NCBI GenBank assembly: GCA_905250115.1 | Contig: CAJNOI010000284.1 | Span: 1,497-65,496, forward strand | Source: Adineta steineri | Taxonomy: Eukaryota; Rotifera; Eurotatoria; Adinetida; Adinetidae | Length of the DNA: 64,000 nt | Direction: 5' to 3' | Part shown: piece by piece, positions 10,761 to 25,100 of the stretch | Numbering within the stretch: the stretch's first letter is position 1 | Layout: each line of letters begins with the position of its first letter | Program-made: the position numbers and the translations under genes | Notes under the pieces: model-generated | What the model was told of the DNA's origin: nothing | Seen by the model: only the letters and a program-made list of their open reading frames with translations | The model's database searches: none

Positions 10761-12630
10761 AAGACAAGCACTCTACGATCACTTAGTAACAAATCTCATT
10801 TGTTTTTCTTTCTGTTCTAGATACCTATTCCCAGGAACTACTTTTTATCTGTTACATTATTTCAACATGTCGTAGTCTTAATATTTAACAATTCTCACTT
10901 GTTTCCGATTAAAAACATTATTTATCACGAACAACACTCGACATATGACTAAAAGTATAATTCCAACGACAAAGTTTGGACCAAGTAAGTCATTATTACA
11001 AAGCAGACTATAATATATAGATTTTTCGTGAGTGTATTATACCGATACTTAATACTTGCTACTCTTCGATTTCTGTAAAAATGAGATACTAATAGTATTG
11101 TAGTAACTTGTCTCACCTCATTCACCCTCAACAAGAGAATAGGGACTAGACATTCGAGTGAGATTTTTTTCTTTTTGATTAAGGCTGGATGGGAAAAAAT
11201 CCACAACTAACAAATGCGAACAACACATACTTGTAATGCATTTTCAATAAGCATGATATATGAAAAGAGTTTTGTACATCTAACTGGGTATTTGTTTTTG
11301 TACTTCATTTGTTGTAGAAGTTGATGTTTACAGAACGATTGTTTGTCTTACCACAGTTGTGTGTTTCTTCTCTTCTACAACTTTATAAATGTGAAACAAA
11401 AAAAAAGATGCAAGTATTTTGTCACCTACGATTTATTTGAATTGAAGGCATCGATGAATTGATATTATAATAAGGTAAACAAAATTCAAAGTGTTCAACA
11501 ATGTAATATATTTAGCAGTAAGTATTGAAATGAGCGGTCGGAATTTTGATCTAAGTAATGTTACATATTCCATGGAGCTCACACTCTAAAAAGTTGCAAG
11601 TATATTTTCCTGTATAGTAACATCACAAAAAAAGAAAGCGGACTTAAAGAGTATTCTATTCAATATAAATGTGTTATCTACCGTGTATGATTTACTAAGA
11701 TAATGTAAGTTTAAACTTTGTTTTTTGTTATTTGTTTCAAGTTTTTTGATAGATGGGTCTGGGCTTTGTCCAATTTTTTATTCGTACATATAGAAAAAAA
11801 GACGGTAGTGAGTATTTATATTAATAATATGATGTTATTTCTCAAGATTATGGAATCTATTTAGTCATTCTTATTGAACATGAAAAGTAATATGTGGCAT
11901 GTTTCTCGATCTTTCTATTATTTTACCAAACGCCATGGCTTGAACAGTGGAGAAAAAACATAATTTTATTCGCATTTCGTTTTTATGGTTGCTTTACTTG
12001 ATGCAAAAGAAACTACGCTTTTTCTCCACTACTCAAGTCACGGCGTTTGAGTAATAGCAGTAAAAACGAAAAAAAAATGTTCTTATTCCTCATTTTCAGT
12101 GAGAAAAAGAACCAAATGCTTGCAAACGAACGAGACAAAAAGAAAAAGAAAAGAGTTGGTAAACAAGAAAAGTATTAACAAAGAAAGAGGAGAAACTGTA
12201 TAGCTACTTACGTTTCTAAGAACAACAAACGGCAAATGGCGATGCAAATTATGTTGGAATTTTCGAGCTAGAACTCAGTCTCGTACGTATTCACACTTTA
12301 CATCGAAGAATCGAGCAGTGTATAGTGTTACCCTCCCGGGGCTTGTAGAGGGAACACTAGAGCTAAACAGCTTCATATCATAAGTTCAGATCAAATGACC
12401 GAAAGATCTGTTCCAACAGATCAGTACCACGCACTGGTCGGCTCAAAGGTAACAATCTATTAGCAACTTTTCAGGGGTTATCTAACTAAGGTTGGCCTTT
12501 CTCAACTTTTTAGGAGCTATCTTTGGATATTCCGTATAATCTTTTAAGGACTGTCTGGGGTGAATCGTATAAGGTTTTTAGAGTTATTTACGGATACCCT
12601 TAGTAAGTTTTTGAGGGCTATTTGAGCTAT
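10761..12630. other. Intergenic, no gene recognised
   Basis: AT-rich with no supported frame. Near 12330-12357 there is taccctcc..gtagagggaaca, similar to two motifs at 15568 and 15713. Confidence 0.5.
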
Positions 12631-12634
12631 TCTC

Positions 12635-13633
12635 CTTGAGGGGGTGGGTGTGGGTGTGAGTGTAGGTGTGTGATTTATGTAATATTTATAGTTACACCCA
12701 CGCCCTAGGGTCCTGCGGCGTTGCTCCGATCCCTATTTTTTTCCCGAATCCGGTCCCGATCCCGTTGGGATCGGGGTCGGGATCGGGACTGATGACGTCA
12801 CGGGACCGGGACTGGAAATTCCGAACGCTGCTTCAACGGAACCAGGATCGGGACGGGATAAAGTTTTTCGGGACTTAGCTAATTATATCTTATTGAAGTG
12901 CAATTTCTTTTTTATTTAAAAATTCAATATAATCTTTCCTAAAAATAAAACTAAAATACACGTGTACACATGTAATGAAAAACAATGTTCGTAAGATAAA
13001 TAAATAAGTAAAGTTGAAGAAACAACAAGTTTTGATCATTCTTCGAGTTCATCTTCACTTGATACGGTGTTATTATTTCCAGTTCGATGCTTCTTCGATA
13101 CTGAAGGTGTCTGCTATTCACCTTCATGCTCGTCGCTGAACTTATATTCATCGATGGACTTTCGTTCCTGTCTTTGATCGTATAGATTTGTCCTTATTGA
13201 TCTTGTCTTCGATCTTTCTCGTTTCACTTTAAATGTATTGAACTGTTTTATCTTTCTCGAATATGCATTCTCTTTTCGACTTAATCGGTTAGTTTGATAC
13301 AGCATCTGACTGAAAGAACTGAGAATATTATAATATACGCTTCAACGTCAGCTTTCTATCAACAAATCGTAATACTATGAAGTGCTATCGAGTTGCGTCT
13401 TCTTCCACATATGCGTTTAAAAGCTATTTCTGGTAGATCCAGAAAAATCGGGTTTAAACGGGACCAGGACGGGTTTCCCGGTTAGAAAGCGGGACCAGAA
13501 TCGGGATCCCGAAAGAGTATTTTACAGGGATCGGGACCGGAACGGGTTTCATCCAAGCGGGACATACTCGGGATCGTGACGAAAAAACCCGGTCCCGCAG
13601 GACCCTACCACGCCCACACCCCCACACCCACCC
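12635..13633. repeat. Telomere-like fold-back split by a hAT insertion
   Basis: The G arm (ggggtgggtgtgggtgtgag) starts at 12635 and the C arm begins at 12691 (gttacacccacgccc). It is interrupted at 12705 by the hAT element and resumes at 13608 (ccacgcccacacccccacac). Taking out the insertion and one target copy leaves an ordinary member of the fold-back family, so the fold-back is older than the hAT insertion. Confidence 0.8.
12706..13607. mobile_element. Non-autonomous hAT element, 902 bp, with exact 8-bp target duplication
   Basis: The terminal inverted repeats are TAGGGTCCTGCGG at 12706 and CCGCAGGACCCTA ending at 13607. Both flanks are ccacgccc (12698-12705 and 13608-13615), a perfect 8-bp target duplication. 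Sub-terminal regions at both ends are packed with CCCGATCCCG/CGGGATCGGG and GGGACCGGGA motifs, seen in many hAT elements and probably transposase binding sites. The AT-rich core (about 12880-13440) has only short frames, for example a basic 63-residue one at 13114-13305 (minus). No transposase domain is visible, so it depends on a partner element. Confidence 0.88.
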
Positions 13634-14111
13634 TTTTGATTGAAAAACTATTTTGCCCTCAAAAACCGCAAAACTGAACGTTAGTTGAACATCTCTTATA
13701 AAACAGTATATTTTATTAAAAATTTCTTTATTGAAAAATAAAAATTACAATAAACTTAAAACTAATAATAAAAAGAAACATGTTGGACTGAAACTATTGA
13801 ACATCGATTGAACATGCCATATAAAACAGTGTGTTTTCTTCGAAAATGTTTTATTAAAGATAAAAATGAAAACAAAAAATAAAACAGAAAATATTAAACT
13901 GAAACTATGGAACACCGACTAAACGTTTGAACGTTCCTTAGAAAATAGTGTATAGGTATTCAATAGTGTCAATTCAATATCTTTGTTTTATCTTTATTTT
14001 CATTTTTATCTTTGATAAAGAAATTTTTAATAAAATACACTATTTTATAAGAGATGTTCAACTAACGTTCAGTTTTGGGGTTTTTGAGGGGAAAATAGTT
14101 CTCAATCAAAA
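13634..14111. mobile_element. 478-bp long-inverted-repeat element
   Basis: The left end TTTTGATTGAAAAACTATTT and the right end (reverse complement TTTTGATTGAGAACTATTTT) pair for roughly 110 bp with few mismatches. Both arms include CTGAACGTTAGTTGAACATC. The centre holds further diverged copies of the same phrase (gaacatcgattgaacatgcc). The structure is that of a fold-back MITE. The left end touches the C arm of the neighbouring telomere-like fold-back, and no clear target duplication was found. Confidence 0.65.
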
Positions 14112-16100
14112 GAAATGAGTATCACCATCGTGTTCTCTATAAAAAGTTACCTAGGTCTCAATAGAAAAAAAATTTAAAATTGATCGTCAAAGTCATATAG
14201 TAGTATAGACTATATGAAAAACCCTCCGAAAGATGACCTCCGTTCTCAGCCGTTTCTAGAGATCCCTAGCTAATTTTTTATGGGGTTGTAGCCTAGATCA
14301 AGTACTATCAAACTGCGAAAATCCGGCCCGAAACGGACCGATATCTTGGGAGAAAATCAATTTGGTTTTTCAAATACTGAAGGGGCTCTAGAAACCCAAC
14401 AGCTTAATATTTCGAGTCAAAAATTTTACCATAAATGTAACTTACTAAGGTGTATATCTGTACAAAATTTCAGCTCAATCGGTCTAGCTGTTCTTGAGAT
14501 ATCGATCGATTTGTAACCCGAATCCTTAATTTTTGCAATTTTACGGATTTTTATAAAACCCGAAAGAATCAAAATTTTCAAATCGGTTTGCGTCAAAATT
14601 CATTAAAAACTCTCTTCTATAACATATCAAAAATTGAACAAAATCTGAGAACCTCGATGGCACAACATATATGCATTTAGGTCGTGGCTTACGTGCAATG
14701 ACTCATATATACAATTGCAATATACTTGAATTTATATTAATTTCTTTAGGAAGAAAACACAAAGACTTGTCTTCTATTTAGTTTGTTTTTCAACAACAAA
14801 ATCTACATTGATACATTATCACAATAGTGAATAAATTCACAAGTAACGCGGCGCAAGTGCCGCTAACGCTCTACTGAAAGGATTTGATCGGATCGATCGC
14901 CATACTTAAGATAAGATAAAGATTTGTTTTAGTTCATTAACCAAATCACTAACCAAAACGTCTTATACTGTGACTCATTTTACTGACATCAAGCCTCTTA
15001 GACACACGTCTAGTCATCCGTCGGCCACTCACGGCTAGCTATTGACGTGCATTGCCTATTTTACTATCAGTCAAATAGACATTTTCACACATATGAAAAC
15101 TAAGTAGCTCATATTGAAAGAAATTGCAATCAAAGACTTCTAGAATTTACATAACAGCATGTGTCTTTCAGCACATATTTTAATCTCTCCTTTATTCTCA
15201 GGAAAATCATAACCAGGCCGAGTCGCTCTCGAAGTGATATCAGTTGATCTCCTGCGAGAAACCGTTTAAGCTACTTGAGAATTTTCAAGTCTATACATTG
15301 TATTAACTTTCCAAATTAACGTCTAGATGTTCATCAGCCTCCCTCCGGTCGGCCACTCACGACTAGCCGTTTCTATAAACATCTCCACTATAATCTTCAC
15401 TTTATAGAGGAATAAATGGGTTTCCTTTCGTTCTCACGCCAAAACGCGATGAGTTTCTGGTAATACGAATCCTAAAACGAAACTAAAACGAGGAAGTACT
15501 GTTTTACGAATAGCTACGGATAGAGCATATTCGTCTAGCATAAACATAGTTAATTAATTATGTGTGTATACCCTCCTTCTAGTAGACGGAACTAATCTCA
15601 GAGTCGTATTCCTCGACCTCAATTACTCTTCGGTCAATCCTTATAGCAAGAAATTATTAGAGGTTTTAATTAACCAATCAGAGTGAACGAACGTACTTAA
15701 CTCACTCTGCGTAATACCCTCCTTTCAGTAGAGGGAATAGTAAATTGATTTATAGGAGAAAGACATTATTTTGCATTTATAATTATGCAGTAATATTTAT
15801 TGATAAGTAAAAAAAGAAAACAAACAAACACTTTCACCGCCACATTCAAACAATATAAGAAAAAGAAATAATTATAACGATCGGAGGAGCAATACAAATC
15901 GTATAATCATTTTTTTTCTCATATTTTCATCCAGGACAATATCCGGTTGAGAAGAAAAAGAAAAAAAAAGGTGGGTTAAAACACACACGCACGCATACAT
16001 ATTTATGCCTATTAAACATAACACCGATTATGTGGAACTGCTCTTTTTTTATATTATTCAGCGAGCCATATAATAAATAAAGAAGAAATTGTTCAAATTC
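14112..16100. other. Gene-free repeat-like region and 3' flank of the titin-like gene
   Basis: No supported coding frame. Two motif pairs recur: tcggccactcacggctagc (15021) against tcggccactcacgactagcc (15349), and taccctccttctagtagacggaa (15568) against taccctcctttcagtagaggg (15713). They suggest diverged copies of one repeat, but no boundaries could be set. The last few hundred bases before 16185 are probably the 3' untranslated end of the titin-like gene. Confidence 0.45.
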
Positions 16101-16185
16101 AACTTCTTCTTTTCAATAGTTTATAACAAAAGAAAACAATAATCATAATCGGTTAAATTATTAGTCTATTTAGTTTTTTTTGTAT

Positions 16186-19100
16186 CTACCAAACACTTTT
16201 AATATATTCTTCAATATCATCACCAAATTTTAATGCATCAAATGTTGTTGATGGTGGACTATCATTATATAAAACAAAATTAAAATCATTATGATCTAAA
16301 TTCTTTTCAAAATAACTAGCAGCTGTTGATTCAAGATTTGCTGTTGCTTTCGTTTCTAATAATCGACTAGGTTTAATAACTGATGATAATAATGATTCAC
16401 TAACACCAAAACGATTTTCAGCTGATACACGAAATAATACATCTTTATTTTCAATTAAATTAAAAACTTTTAGCGATGTTGATGTTGGTGGTAAACGACC
16501 GACTTTAATCCAAATACCATCACGAAGTTTTTCAACAAAATAATGTGTTATTGGAATATCATTTACATTTGAAGGTGGTGCCCAACTTAAATCAACTGTT
16601 GATCGTGTTACATTTGTTATATTAATTGGACCTAATGGTTGACCTGGTTTCGAAAATGGTGATTTAGCTTTAACAGGTGTATCAATTTCTTTTGAACGAC
16701 CTTGTCCTATACGATTATAACCGGATACACGAAAATTATAATCAATATCTTGTCTTAAATGTGTAACTGTACATGTACGTGTTTCATTCGTTGTTCGTTC
16801 AACTTCAACCCAGTCTCTACCATCATGCATTTCAACAATATATCCAAGTAAATTAATATTTTGTTCCGATTGTGTACTGTCATCAGAATCTAAACCACTC
16901 CATTGAATACTAATAATTCCATCATCAATTGTACGAACAAAAACATGATCAACTATTGGAGGTGGTTTAGCTTTCTTTTTCGGTGATACAGCTGATGGTA
17001 ATTCACATGGTTCAGATTCACCAGCATCAGATTCTGCTGTAACACGTAAATAATATGATAATGACGAATCAAGATTTTCAAATGTATAAGAAAGTTGTGT
17101 ACGATTTAAACGATGAATTAATTTCCATTCGGAACCAGATTTTGTTGAACGTCGATAGAGTACGTAATGTTTTATTGGTTTAGAACCATATTCACGTGGA
17201 CATAACCAACTAACATCAATAGATGTATATGTACTATCTGTTACAGTTAAATTAACAGGTTTCGATGGTGGAACTATAAATAACAAAATATTATTTTTTA
17301 TTTTTCATTTCATTTAACTTACTATTTTGTTCTTTAATATGTATTGTTTCTGTTTCAATAAATTCTCCTTGTCCAAATTCATTTGATGCAGCTACACGTA
17401 ATTTATATTGTGTATCAGGTGTTAAATCAGTTACAAGACATGTACATGCTTGTAATGAATCATTAACAGTTTGCCATGTTAAACGACCCATTACTTGTTT
17501 TTCAACAATATAATTTCGAATAGGTGCATTACCAGTATCAATAGGTGGTAAAAATGTAAGTATACATGCTGTAGGACTATGCTGTTTAACTTTCAATTGT
17601 TCACATAAACCAGGAGGTACTTGACGTCCTTTAAATTGAAATGATAATGTTCCTGCATTGTTGGAACGATCACCGGATGCATTTTCAGCAAAAACACGTA
17701 CTTCATATAGACTATTACGCATAAGATGTTCAACACGAATACTTGTTCCAGTTGATTCACCAACTGGTACCCAAACTTTTTTCGATGCTTCACGTTTTTC
17801 AATAATATAACGTTTAGTTTTTGAACTTTCACGCCAATTAAGTGTTATACCATCATCAGTTTCTTCTGTTATTGTTAAATTTTCTGGTGTATCTGGTGGT
17901 TCAATTGTACGTTTAAGTGATAAAACTTGCGTTTCACGTGTTGGTGATGAACGTCGACCATTACGTGTTAATGTTCGAAGACGAAATTGATAAGATAAAT
18001 CTGTTTTAAAATCTGTTCGTGTATATGTTGTTTCACTTGCATCAGCTTTATCTAATTCAAGCCATGAACGTTCTTCAGAATTCCATGCTTCGATAATATA
18101 AGATGATATTGTATCAGTTTTATCTTGTAATGAACCTGTAGCTGGTAACCATGTTAATGTTATTGATTGACCTTTAACTTTACCAATTTCAACATCACGT
18201 GGTTTTGGTAATGAAACTAAAAATTAATAAAAAAAATTTAGGACGATTTAAAAGAAAAAGAATTGCTTACTATCTTTGGCATCAATTTGTACAGGTCTAT
18301 CAATTTCACAAGATGCTGATAACCCTTCTTCGTTTTCAGCTGTAATACGTATTAAATGTTGAGCATTTAATGGTAAATTTTCAATCTCATATGTTGTTGT
18401 TTTACTACGTCCTTCTTTTAACCACGTTGTTCGGTTTGTATCACGTCGTTCAATAATATAAGCACGTATTGGTTTACCACCATCAGATTCAGGTGCATCC
18501 CATTGTATACGTACTGTTTGTCCAATAATTTCATTGACAACAAGATTTTTTGGTGGTGATGGAACATCATATGGATTTCGACAAAGAACAGCTGTATCTA
18601 ATTCAAGCCATTCACTTTGAAGATCATCTTCATTCAATGCACATACACGGAAATAATAACTTGAACCTTCAGTTAATTCTGAGATAACAAGATTGAACTG
18701 ACTTGTTGAAACTTTCTTTACTGGAATCCAATGTGCTTTAAGTGCATCACGACGTTCAATAATATATCCTGCAAGATCACTTGAACCACTTGATAATGAT
18801 GGTTTCCATGATATAGCTATGGATGTTGGATCATGATTTGTCGTTACTAATGGCTTACCAGGCATAGATGGAGGTTCTAAAAACAATAGTTAAATAAAAG
18901 ATGAAAAATATTTAAAACAGATAAACTTACCACTTTGTTTTTGTGGTTTTACAGCTTTTTCCAATGATTTTGGTTCACTATATCCAATAGCATTTGCTGA
19001 TTTAATACGGAAATTATAATAGAGATTTTCATCGAGTTTTGTTACTCGAAAACTTGTTGCGATGGGTGGTAAAATTTGTACTTGTACCCATTCAGTATTT

Positions 19101-22100
19101 TTACCTTTCTTTTCACGCATTTCTAATAGATATTCTGTTAATGGACTACCACCATCGTTACGTGACGATTCCCATTGTAATGTTATAGATGAATCACTTT
19201 TAGCTATAACATCAAGTTTAGCTGGTGGTTCAGGTACATCAATTTTACGTGATAATTTGACAGGTTGTTCTAATGCCAATGGTTCTAATGATTGTCCTTC
19301 AGAATTTTCTGAAAAGATTTGAATTACATAAGAACCTTCTTCAGGTAAATCTTTTATTGTAAAACGACATATATCACCAGATACATGTCCAGCCTAAATA
19401 AAAAATAAAAGTCTATATTGATTGATTGATTGATGTAACTTACTGTAACCCAAATGGGTCTTGATATATCACGTCTTTGAATTGAATAACCAGTTAATGT
19501 TGTACCACCATCATGCAATGGTGGTTGCCATGAACATTCAATTGAATTTGATGAAACAATCTTTGTTAATAATGGTCCTTCAGGTTTATCTGGACGTGTA
19601 TATGGACTCTTAGCAACAATTGGATCAACTGTTGTTAATGGTGGTGACATTCCAACTGAATTCTCAGCAAATACACGAAAATGATATGCAACATCTTCAA
19701 TTAATTCTTTTGCTGCATATGTAAATGTACTTGGATCATTATATCCAACACGTTGCCAAACTGTTCTTGTTGCATCACGTTTTTCAACAACATAACCAAT
19801 AAGTTCGGCTCCACCATCATCCTTACATGGTCCCCAACTAATAGTTATTGAATCACGTGTTATCATTAAAGCACTTATAGGACCAATAGGTGCTGATGGA
19901 ACAGCACTCTTTTGACGTGGAATAACTGGTCTTGTTAATTCTGTTGGTTTTGATTCTCCTAGTTCATTAACAGCTTTAATACGGAAATAATATTCTTTTT
20001 CTTCTTTCAAATGTCCAATCGAAGCACTTGTTACATATGGATCAGGTTCAGCAACAGCTTTCCATGGTGTTGATTCTTTATCACCAATACGTTGTTCAAT
20101 AAGAAAATTTTTAATTTGCATATTTTCTCCACCTGTAAATTTTGGTATTTCCCATTCTAATGTACAACTACTAATATCAATATCACTAACAAAGAATGGT
20201 ACAGGCGCATGTGGAACTGTTTTTGGTCGTTTTAATATTACATCTTCACTATCAAGTGGTTGTGAAAGACCAACAATATTTTTTGACATAATACGAAATA
20301 CATATGTTGTATCTTCTTTCAAATTTCTTATATCAACTGTTGTTTCATTACCAGAAACACTTTCTAATTGTGTCCATGAATGTCGATTAACTTCTTTACC
20401 TTCAATAATATAACATGTTATTTTTGTACCACCATCTTCAGTTGCTGGTAACCATGTTAATGTACAACCAGTTTGATTTATTGCATCGACTTTAATTGGA
20501 CCATTAGGTGGACCAGGACGTTCAAATGGTAATTTAGCTGTAACAGTATGTTCTAATTCTAATGGTTCACTTATACCTATATCATTTTCTGCAAATATTC
20601 TAAATAAATAACTTGTTTGATCAAGTAAACCGTTACATGTATATGTTGTATTTGTTGGACGTGTTGACGCAACTTTTGTCCACATGGATTTATTTTCTTC
20701 ACGTTTTTCAATAATATATGATACTAATTCACTTCCACCATCATCTGGACATGTATGCCATGCAAGACTAGCATAATCTTTTCCACTAGCAGTTACTTGT
20801 AATGGTCCACCAGGTGGTGATGGAACAGTTTGAACAAGTACATCAAAACGTACATTGATTGTACCACATTCATTTGTTGCTTGTATACGATATAAACCTG
20901 TATCTTTACGTGTTGCTTGACGTAATAATAATGTACCACTATTTTCAAATAAATCAAGTGTTGCATGATTTTCTTGTGATTCATCTGTTCGACTAATTGT
21001 TAATTCTGGTTCAGGTGAACCAGAAAATGTGAATGGTATACGTATAGATGAATTAAGTCCAACAATAATTTGTTTTCGATATTTTGAGTCATAGTCAATT
21101 TTAGGTGCTGCTAAAACAGTTAATTGAATTTCTTTACTATCACTACCATAATCATTTTGAATTTCTAATGTATATTTTCCAGCATCATTTTCTTGTACTT
21201 CTTTGATATAAAGAATAAGAATACCTTCGGCAAGTGATGAAGTATAACGGCCAGTTGTTAGAGGAAGTTTTCGACCACCTCGATACCAAATTATTTCTGG
21301 TTCAGGTGAACCAGTAATAGTTGCTTCAATACGTCCTTGACTACCAGCAGTTATTGTTTGATTGGGGAATTTTTCAATATGTGGTGCAATACCTTGTCGT
21401 GGAGTTCGAATATATACAGATCGATCTGTTTGAGAATATGCACTTAAACCAGCTTGATTACGTGCAGCTACACGAAATTCATATTCACCATTTGTTAATA
21501 AATCACTGAGTTTATGATAACATTCAGTAATAGGTATTGTTGTTTCTACACGTGTAAATGATGGATCAGATTTAAAACGTTGTTCAAGTATATATTCAAT
21601 AATTGGACTACCATTATCACGAATAGGTGGTTTCCATGAAAGTGTACATGATGTATCAGTTAATTCATTAACATCAATAGGTCCAGGTTGTGTTGGTACA
21701 TCATATGGATCTTTAATAGTCACTGATTCACTTGGACGACTATATGGACCTTGACCTTCTTCATTGACAGCAGCAACTCGGAAATCATAAATATCTCCTA
21801 TGAATGAAACAAAAGACATTTAAGATAAATATGAATTTTTTTATTTATTAACTAACCTTCAATTAAATCAATTAATTGTGCAGTTGTTCCTTCAACTAAT
21901 GTTGGTATCGCTTTAACCCAACGTTTTTCTGTTTGTCTTTCAATAATATATCCTTGAATGGGTGCTCCACCATCACTATTAGGTGGTAACCATTGTAATT
22001 GGCATGATGATCTTGTTACACCAGTTACTTTAAGTTCTCGTGGTGCACCTGGTACATCAAATGGATTTTTGGCAATAAATGGTTCACTTATTTCTGTTGG

Positions 22101-25100
22101 CTCTGATTGACCGATTTTATTTTCTGCTAAAACTCTTACAGTATATTTTGAACCTTTTGTTAAACGACTAAGATCATATTCTAATGTTTGACCTGTAAGA
22201 CGTTCACTTTTAATATATTGTCCACGACGTATATCACGATATTCAACATAATAGGAAGTTATTGGTAAACCACCATCATCTAATGGTTCTTCCCATGTTA
22301 CATGTGCTGAATCACCTTGTATATTATCAATTTTAAGATTACGTACGGGTTGTGGAACATTTTGAATTTGTACATCAAATGATGCTTCGGCTGTACCAGC
22401 AACATTCTTTAAGATTAATTTATAATTTCCACCTTCATTTGCGCGTGCTCGTGATATAGATAAAGCAACAAATGTATCCGATTGTTCAGTACGTGCCCGG
22501 TCATTTTCTGGTTCCCAAACCATAGTTGGTCGAGGATAGCCAGTAACTTCGCATGATATATATAAAACTTGTCCAACAGCAACACTTATAGGTGATGGCG
22601 TCGATTTGACAATAACAGGTGGTGAATGTACAGTTACTCGAGCAGTACATTCAATTGAACCAAGAGCATTCTCTGCTATTAATTCATAAACACCTGCATC
22701 TGTTGGTGCAACTTCAGCAATAATTAATTTAACTGTTTCACCATTAACTTCTAACTTGACATGATCATCTTCAACAATCGGATGATCATTTCTTGACCAT
22801 CGATATTCTGGTGTTGGATCACCTTTAACACGTGCAGTTAATGTTACAGATCGTCCAGTAACAACAGTAATAGGTTCAAGTTCTTGAATAAATCTTGGTT
22901 TTTCACCAATAACTGGTGCTCGTATTTCAGTTTCTTTGGTAGAATTCGATGGTTCACCAAGACCAGCTAGATTTTGTGCTCGTACACGAAATTCATATTT
23001 ATGTCCTGTATGTAATGAACGTATTTTTGCTGTTGTACCTTCACTTGCTTCAGTTGGAGCCTTAATAAACAAAACGATATATAACATAATCGAAAAAAAA
23101 AACAAAATCTATTATTTTAACTTACATGCCATCTATAATTTCCAGGTGTTCGTCGTTCAACAACATAACCTGTTATTGGTGAACCACCATCGGAAAGCGG
23201 TGGTTGCCAACTTAATTCAATCCATTCATTACCAACTGAATCAATAACTAATTCAAGTGGTGCACCTGGTTTATCTTTAATAACGAGAAAAAAAATACAA
23301 TAATATAAGCAAACGAAGAATAAATAATTTACCAAATGGATTTTTTGCTATAATAGTTCTTGATGGAGCACTTGGTTCTGATTGTGCAACTTTATTACAA
23401 GCAATAACTCGAAATTCATATTCACTGCCTTCAATAAGATCTTCAGAAATCACTTGAGTGATATCTGGACTAATTGGTTGTTTTGTGACTTTTGACCAAC
23501 GTGTAGCACCTTGTAAACGACGTTCAACAATATAACCTGTTAATGGTGAACCACCATCACTAGTTGGTGGTGTCCATTGAACACGACATGTTGTTGCAAA
23601 TATTTCATCAATGAGAGGAGCTTCTGGTGTCGATGGAGGATCTAGAATACATATATATAGAGATTCAATAATTTATAAAATCTATAGCTTACCAAATGGA
23701 CTCTTAATAAGTATTGTTTCCGGATATTCACATGGTTCTGATCGACCATATTTATTTTCTGCACTAACACGAAAACGATATTTAGCACCATCAATTAATC
23801 GATTAACAATTGTTTTTCTTTCTTCAAAACTCATCACACAAACTTCATCCCATGATGAAGCTCGTCGTTCTTCACATTTTTCAATACAATAACCAGTTAA
23901 TGGTGAACCACCATCATCTTCAGGTTCTTCCCATACTAATTCACATTCACCAATATCAATTAATTTTGCCATTAAATTATTTGGTTTACTTGGTTTATCA
24001 AGTACTTCAATCTTACCATTCTTTTGATCTTGTCCATAATCATTCTTCAATACGATTTCATATAAACCTGAATCACTTCGTTTTGTATTATCAATTGTCA
24101 TTTGTATATGTCCATGTTTAATTAATTTTGATTTCATTTTATTATTTGTTTTATTCCATTCATAGGTTGGTTCAGGCCATCCTGTATACAAAACATCAAT
24201 AACTAAGATTTGATCATGTTTAATTAATTTTGAATTTGCTTGAAATGATTTTATTTTCGGTGGTACTTGTAATTTTAAAAATGCTTGTGCTTTTTTATCA
24301 CGTGCTACACATACATATTCACCTTGATCTTCAACATCAATTTGTAATAATTTCAATCGATAAATTGTATCTGTATTATGAAATTCAATTTTATCTTTTT
24401 TGAAATCTAATTCTTTCTTATTATGTAACCATTTAACTTGTACACCTGCACGATTTAATTCACATTCAAATAAACATATATTTGGTAATTCAGTTAAGAT
24501 TTGATCTTCAGGTTTACGAACAAAATATATTGGAATTTCTTCAACATTTAATCTTCCAATGGTTGTTACATCATCGGCTTGACATGTAATTATACCAATA
24601 TCATCATTACCAACATCATTAATTGTTAATTTTAATACTTTTTGTGTTTTATCAAATTCAAATGCATATTTTTTCTCATCATTGTCTTCAATAGGTTTTC
24701 CATCATGTAACCATTTAAAATTAATATCACGTTTAGCTTTAACGTAACTTATTTTTGACACTGAACATTGAAATTTAGCCGATTCACCTTCTTTTGTTCC
24801 AATATCAGTTAAACGTTCAATAAAACGAACATTTTCTTCATCAACAATAACTTTACATTGTGTTTTAACATCAGCTACACGACATGTATATTGTCCTTCA
24901 TTATCAAGTGTAACATTTTTAATAACTAAACGTAATTTATTTTTTTCTCGACCAATATCATATTTTGTTCCTGATTCTATTTTTTGATCATTAAAAAACC
25001 ATGCTATTGGTTTATCTGTACGATTAACAACACATTCAAGTATTAATGTTTGATCTTCAAGTATAGTACGATCTTGTAATGTTTGAGAAAATTCAACATC

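Noticed and set aside
12666..12878. 70-codon frame with Pro/Gly/Ser/Asp-rich repeats
   Set aside because: Translation of the CCCGATCCCG sub-terminal repeats of the hAT element.
12706..13607. Reading the 902-bp element as a TA-duplicating mariner-type MITE
   Set aside because: TA is found at both ends, but extending the ends to TAGGG gives a perfect 8-bp duplication (ccacgccc), which fits hAT far better.
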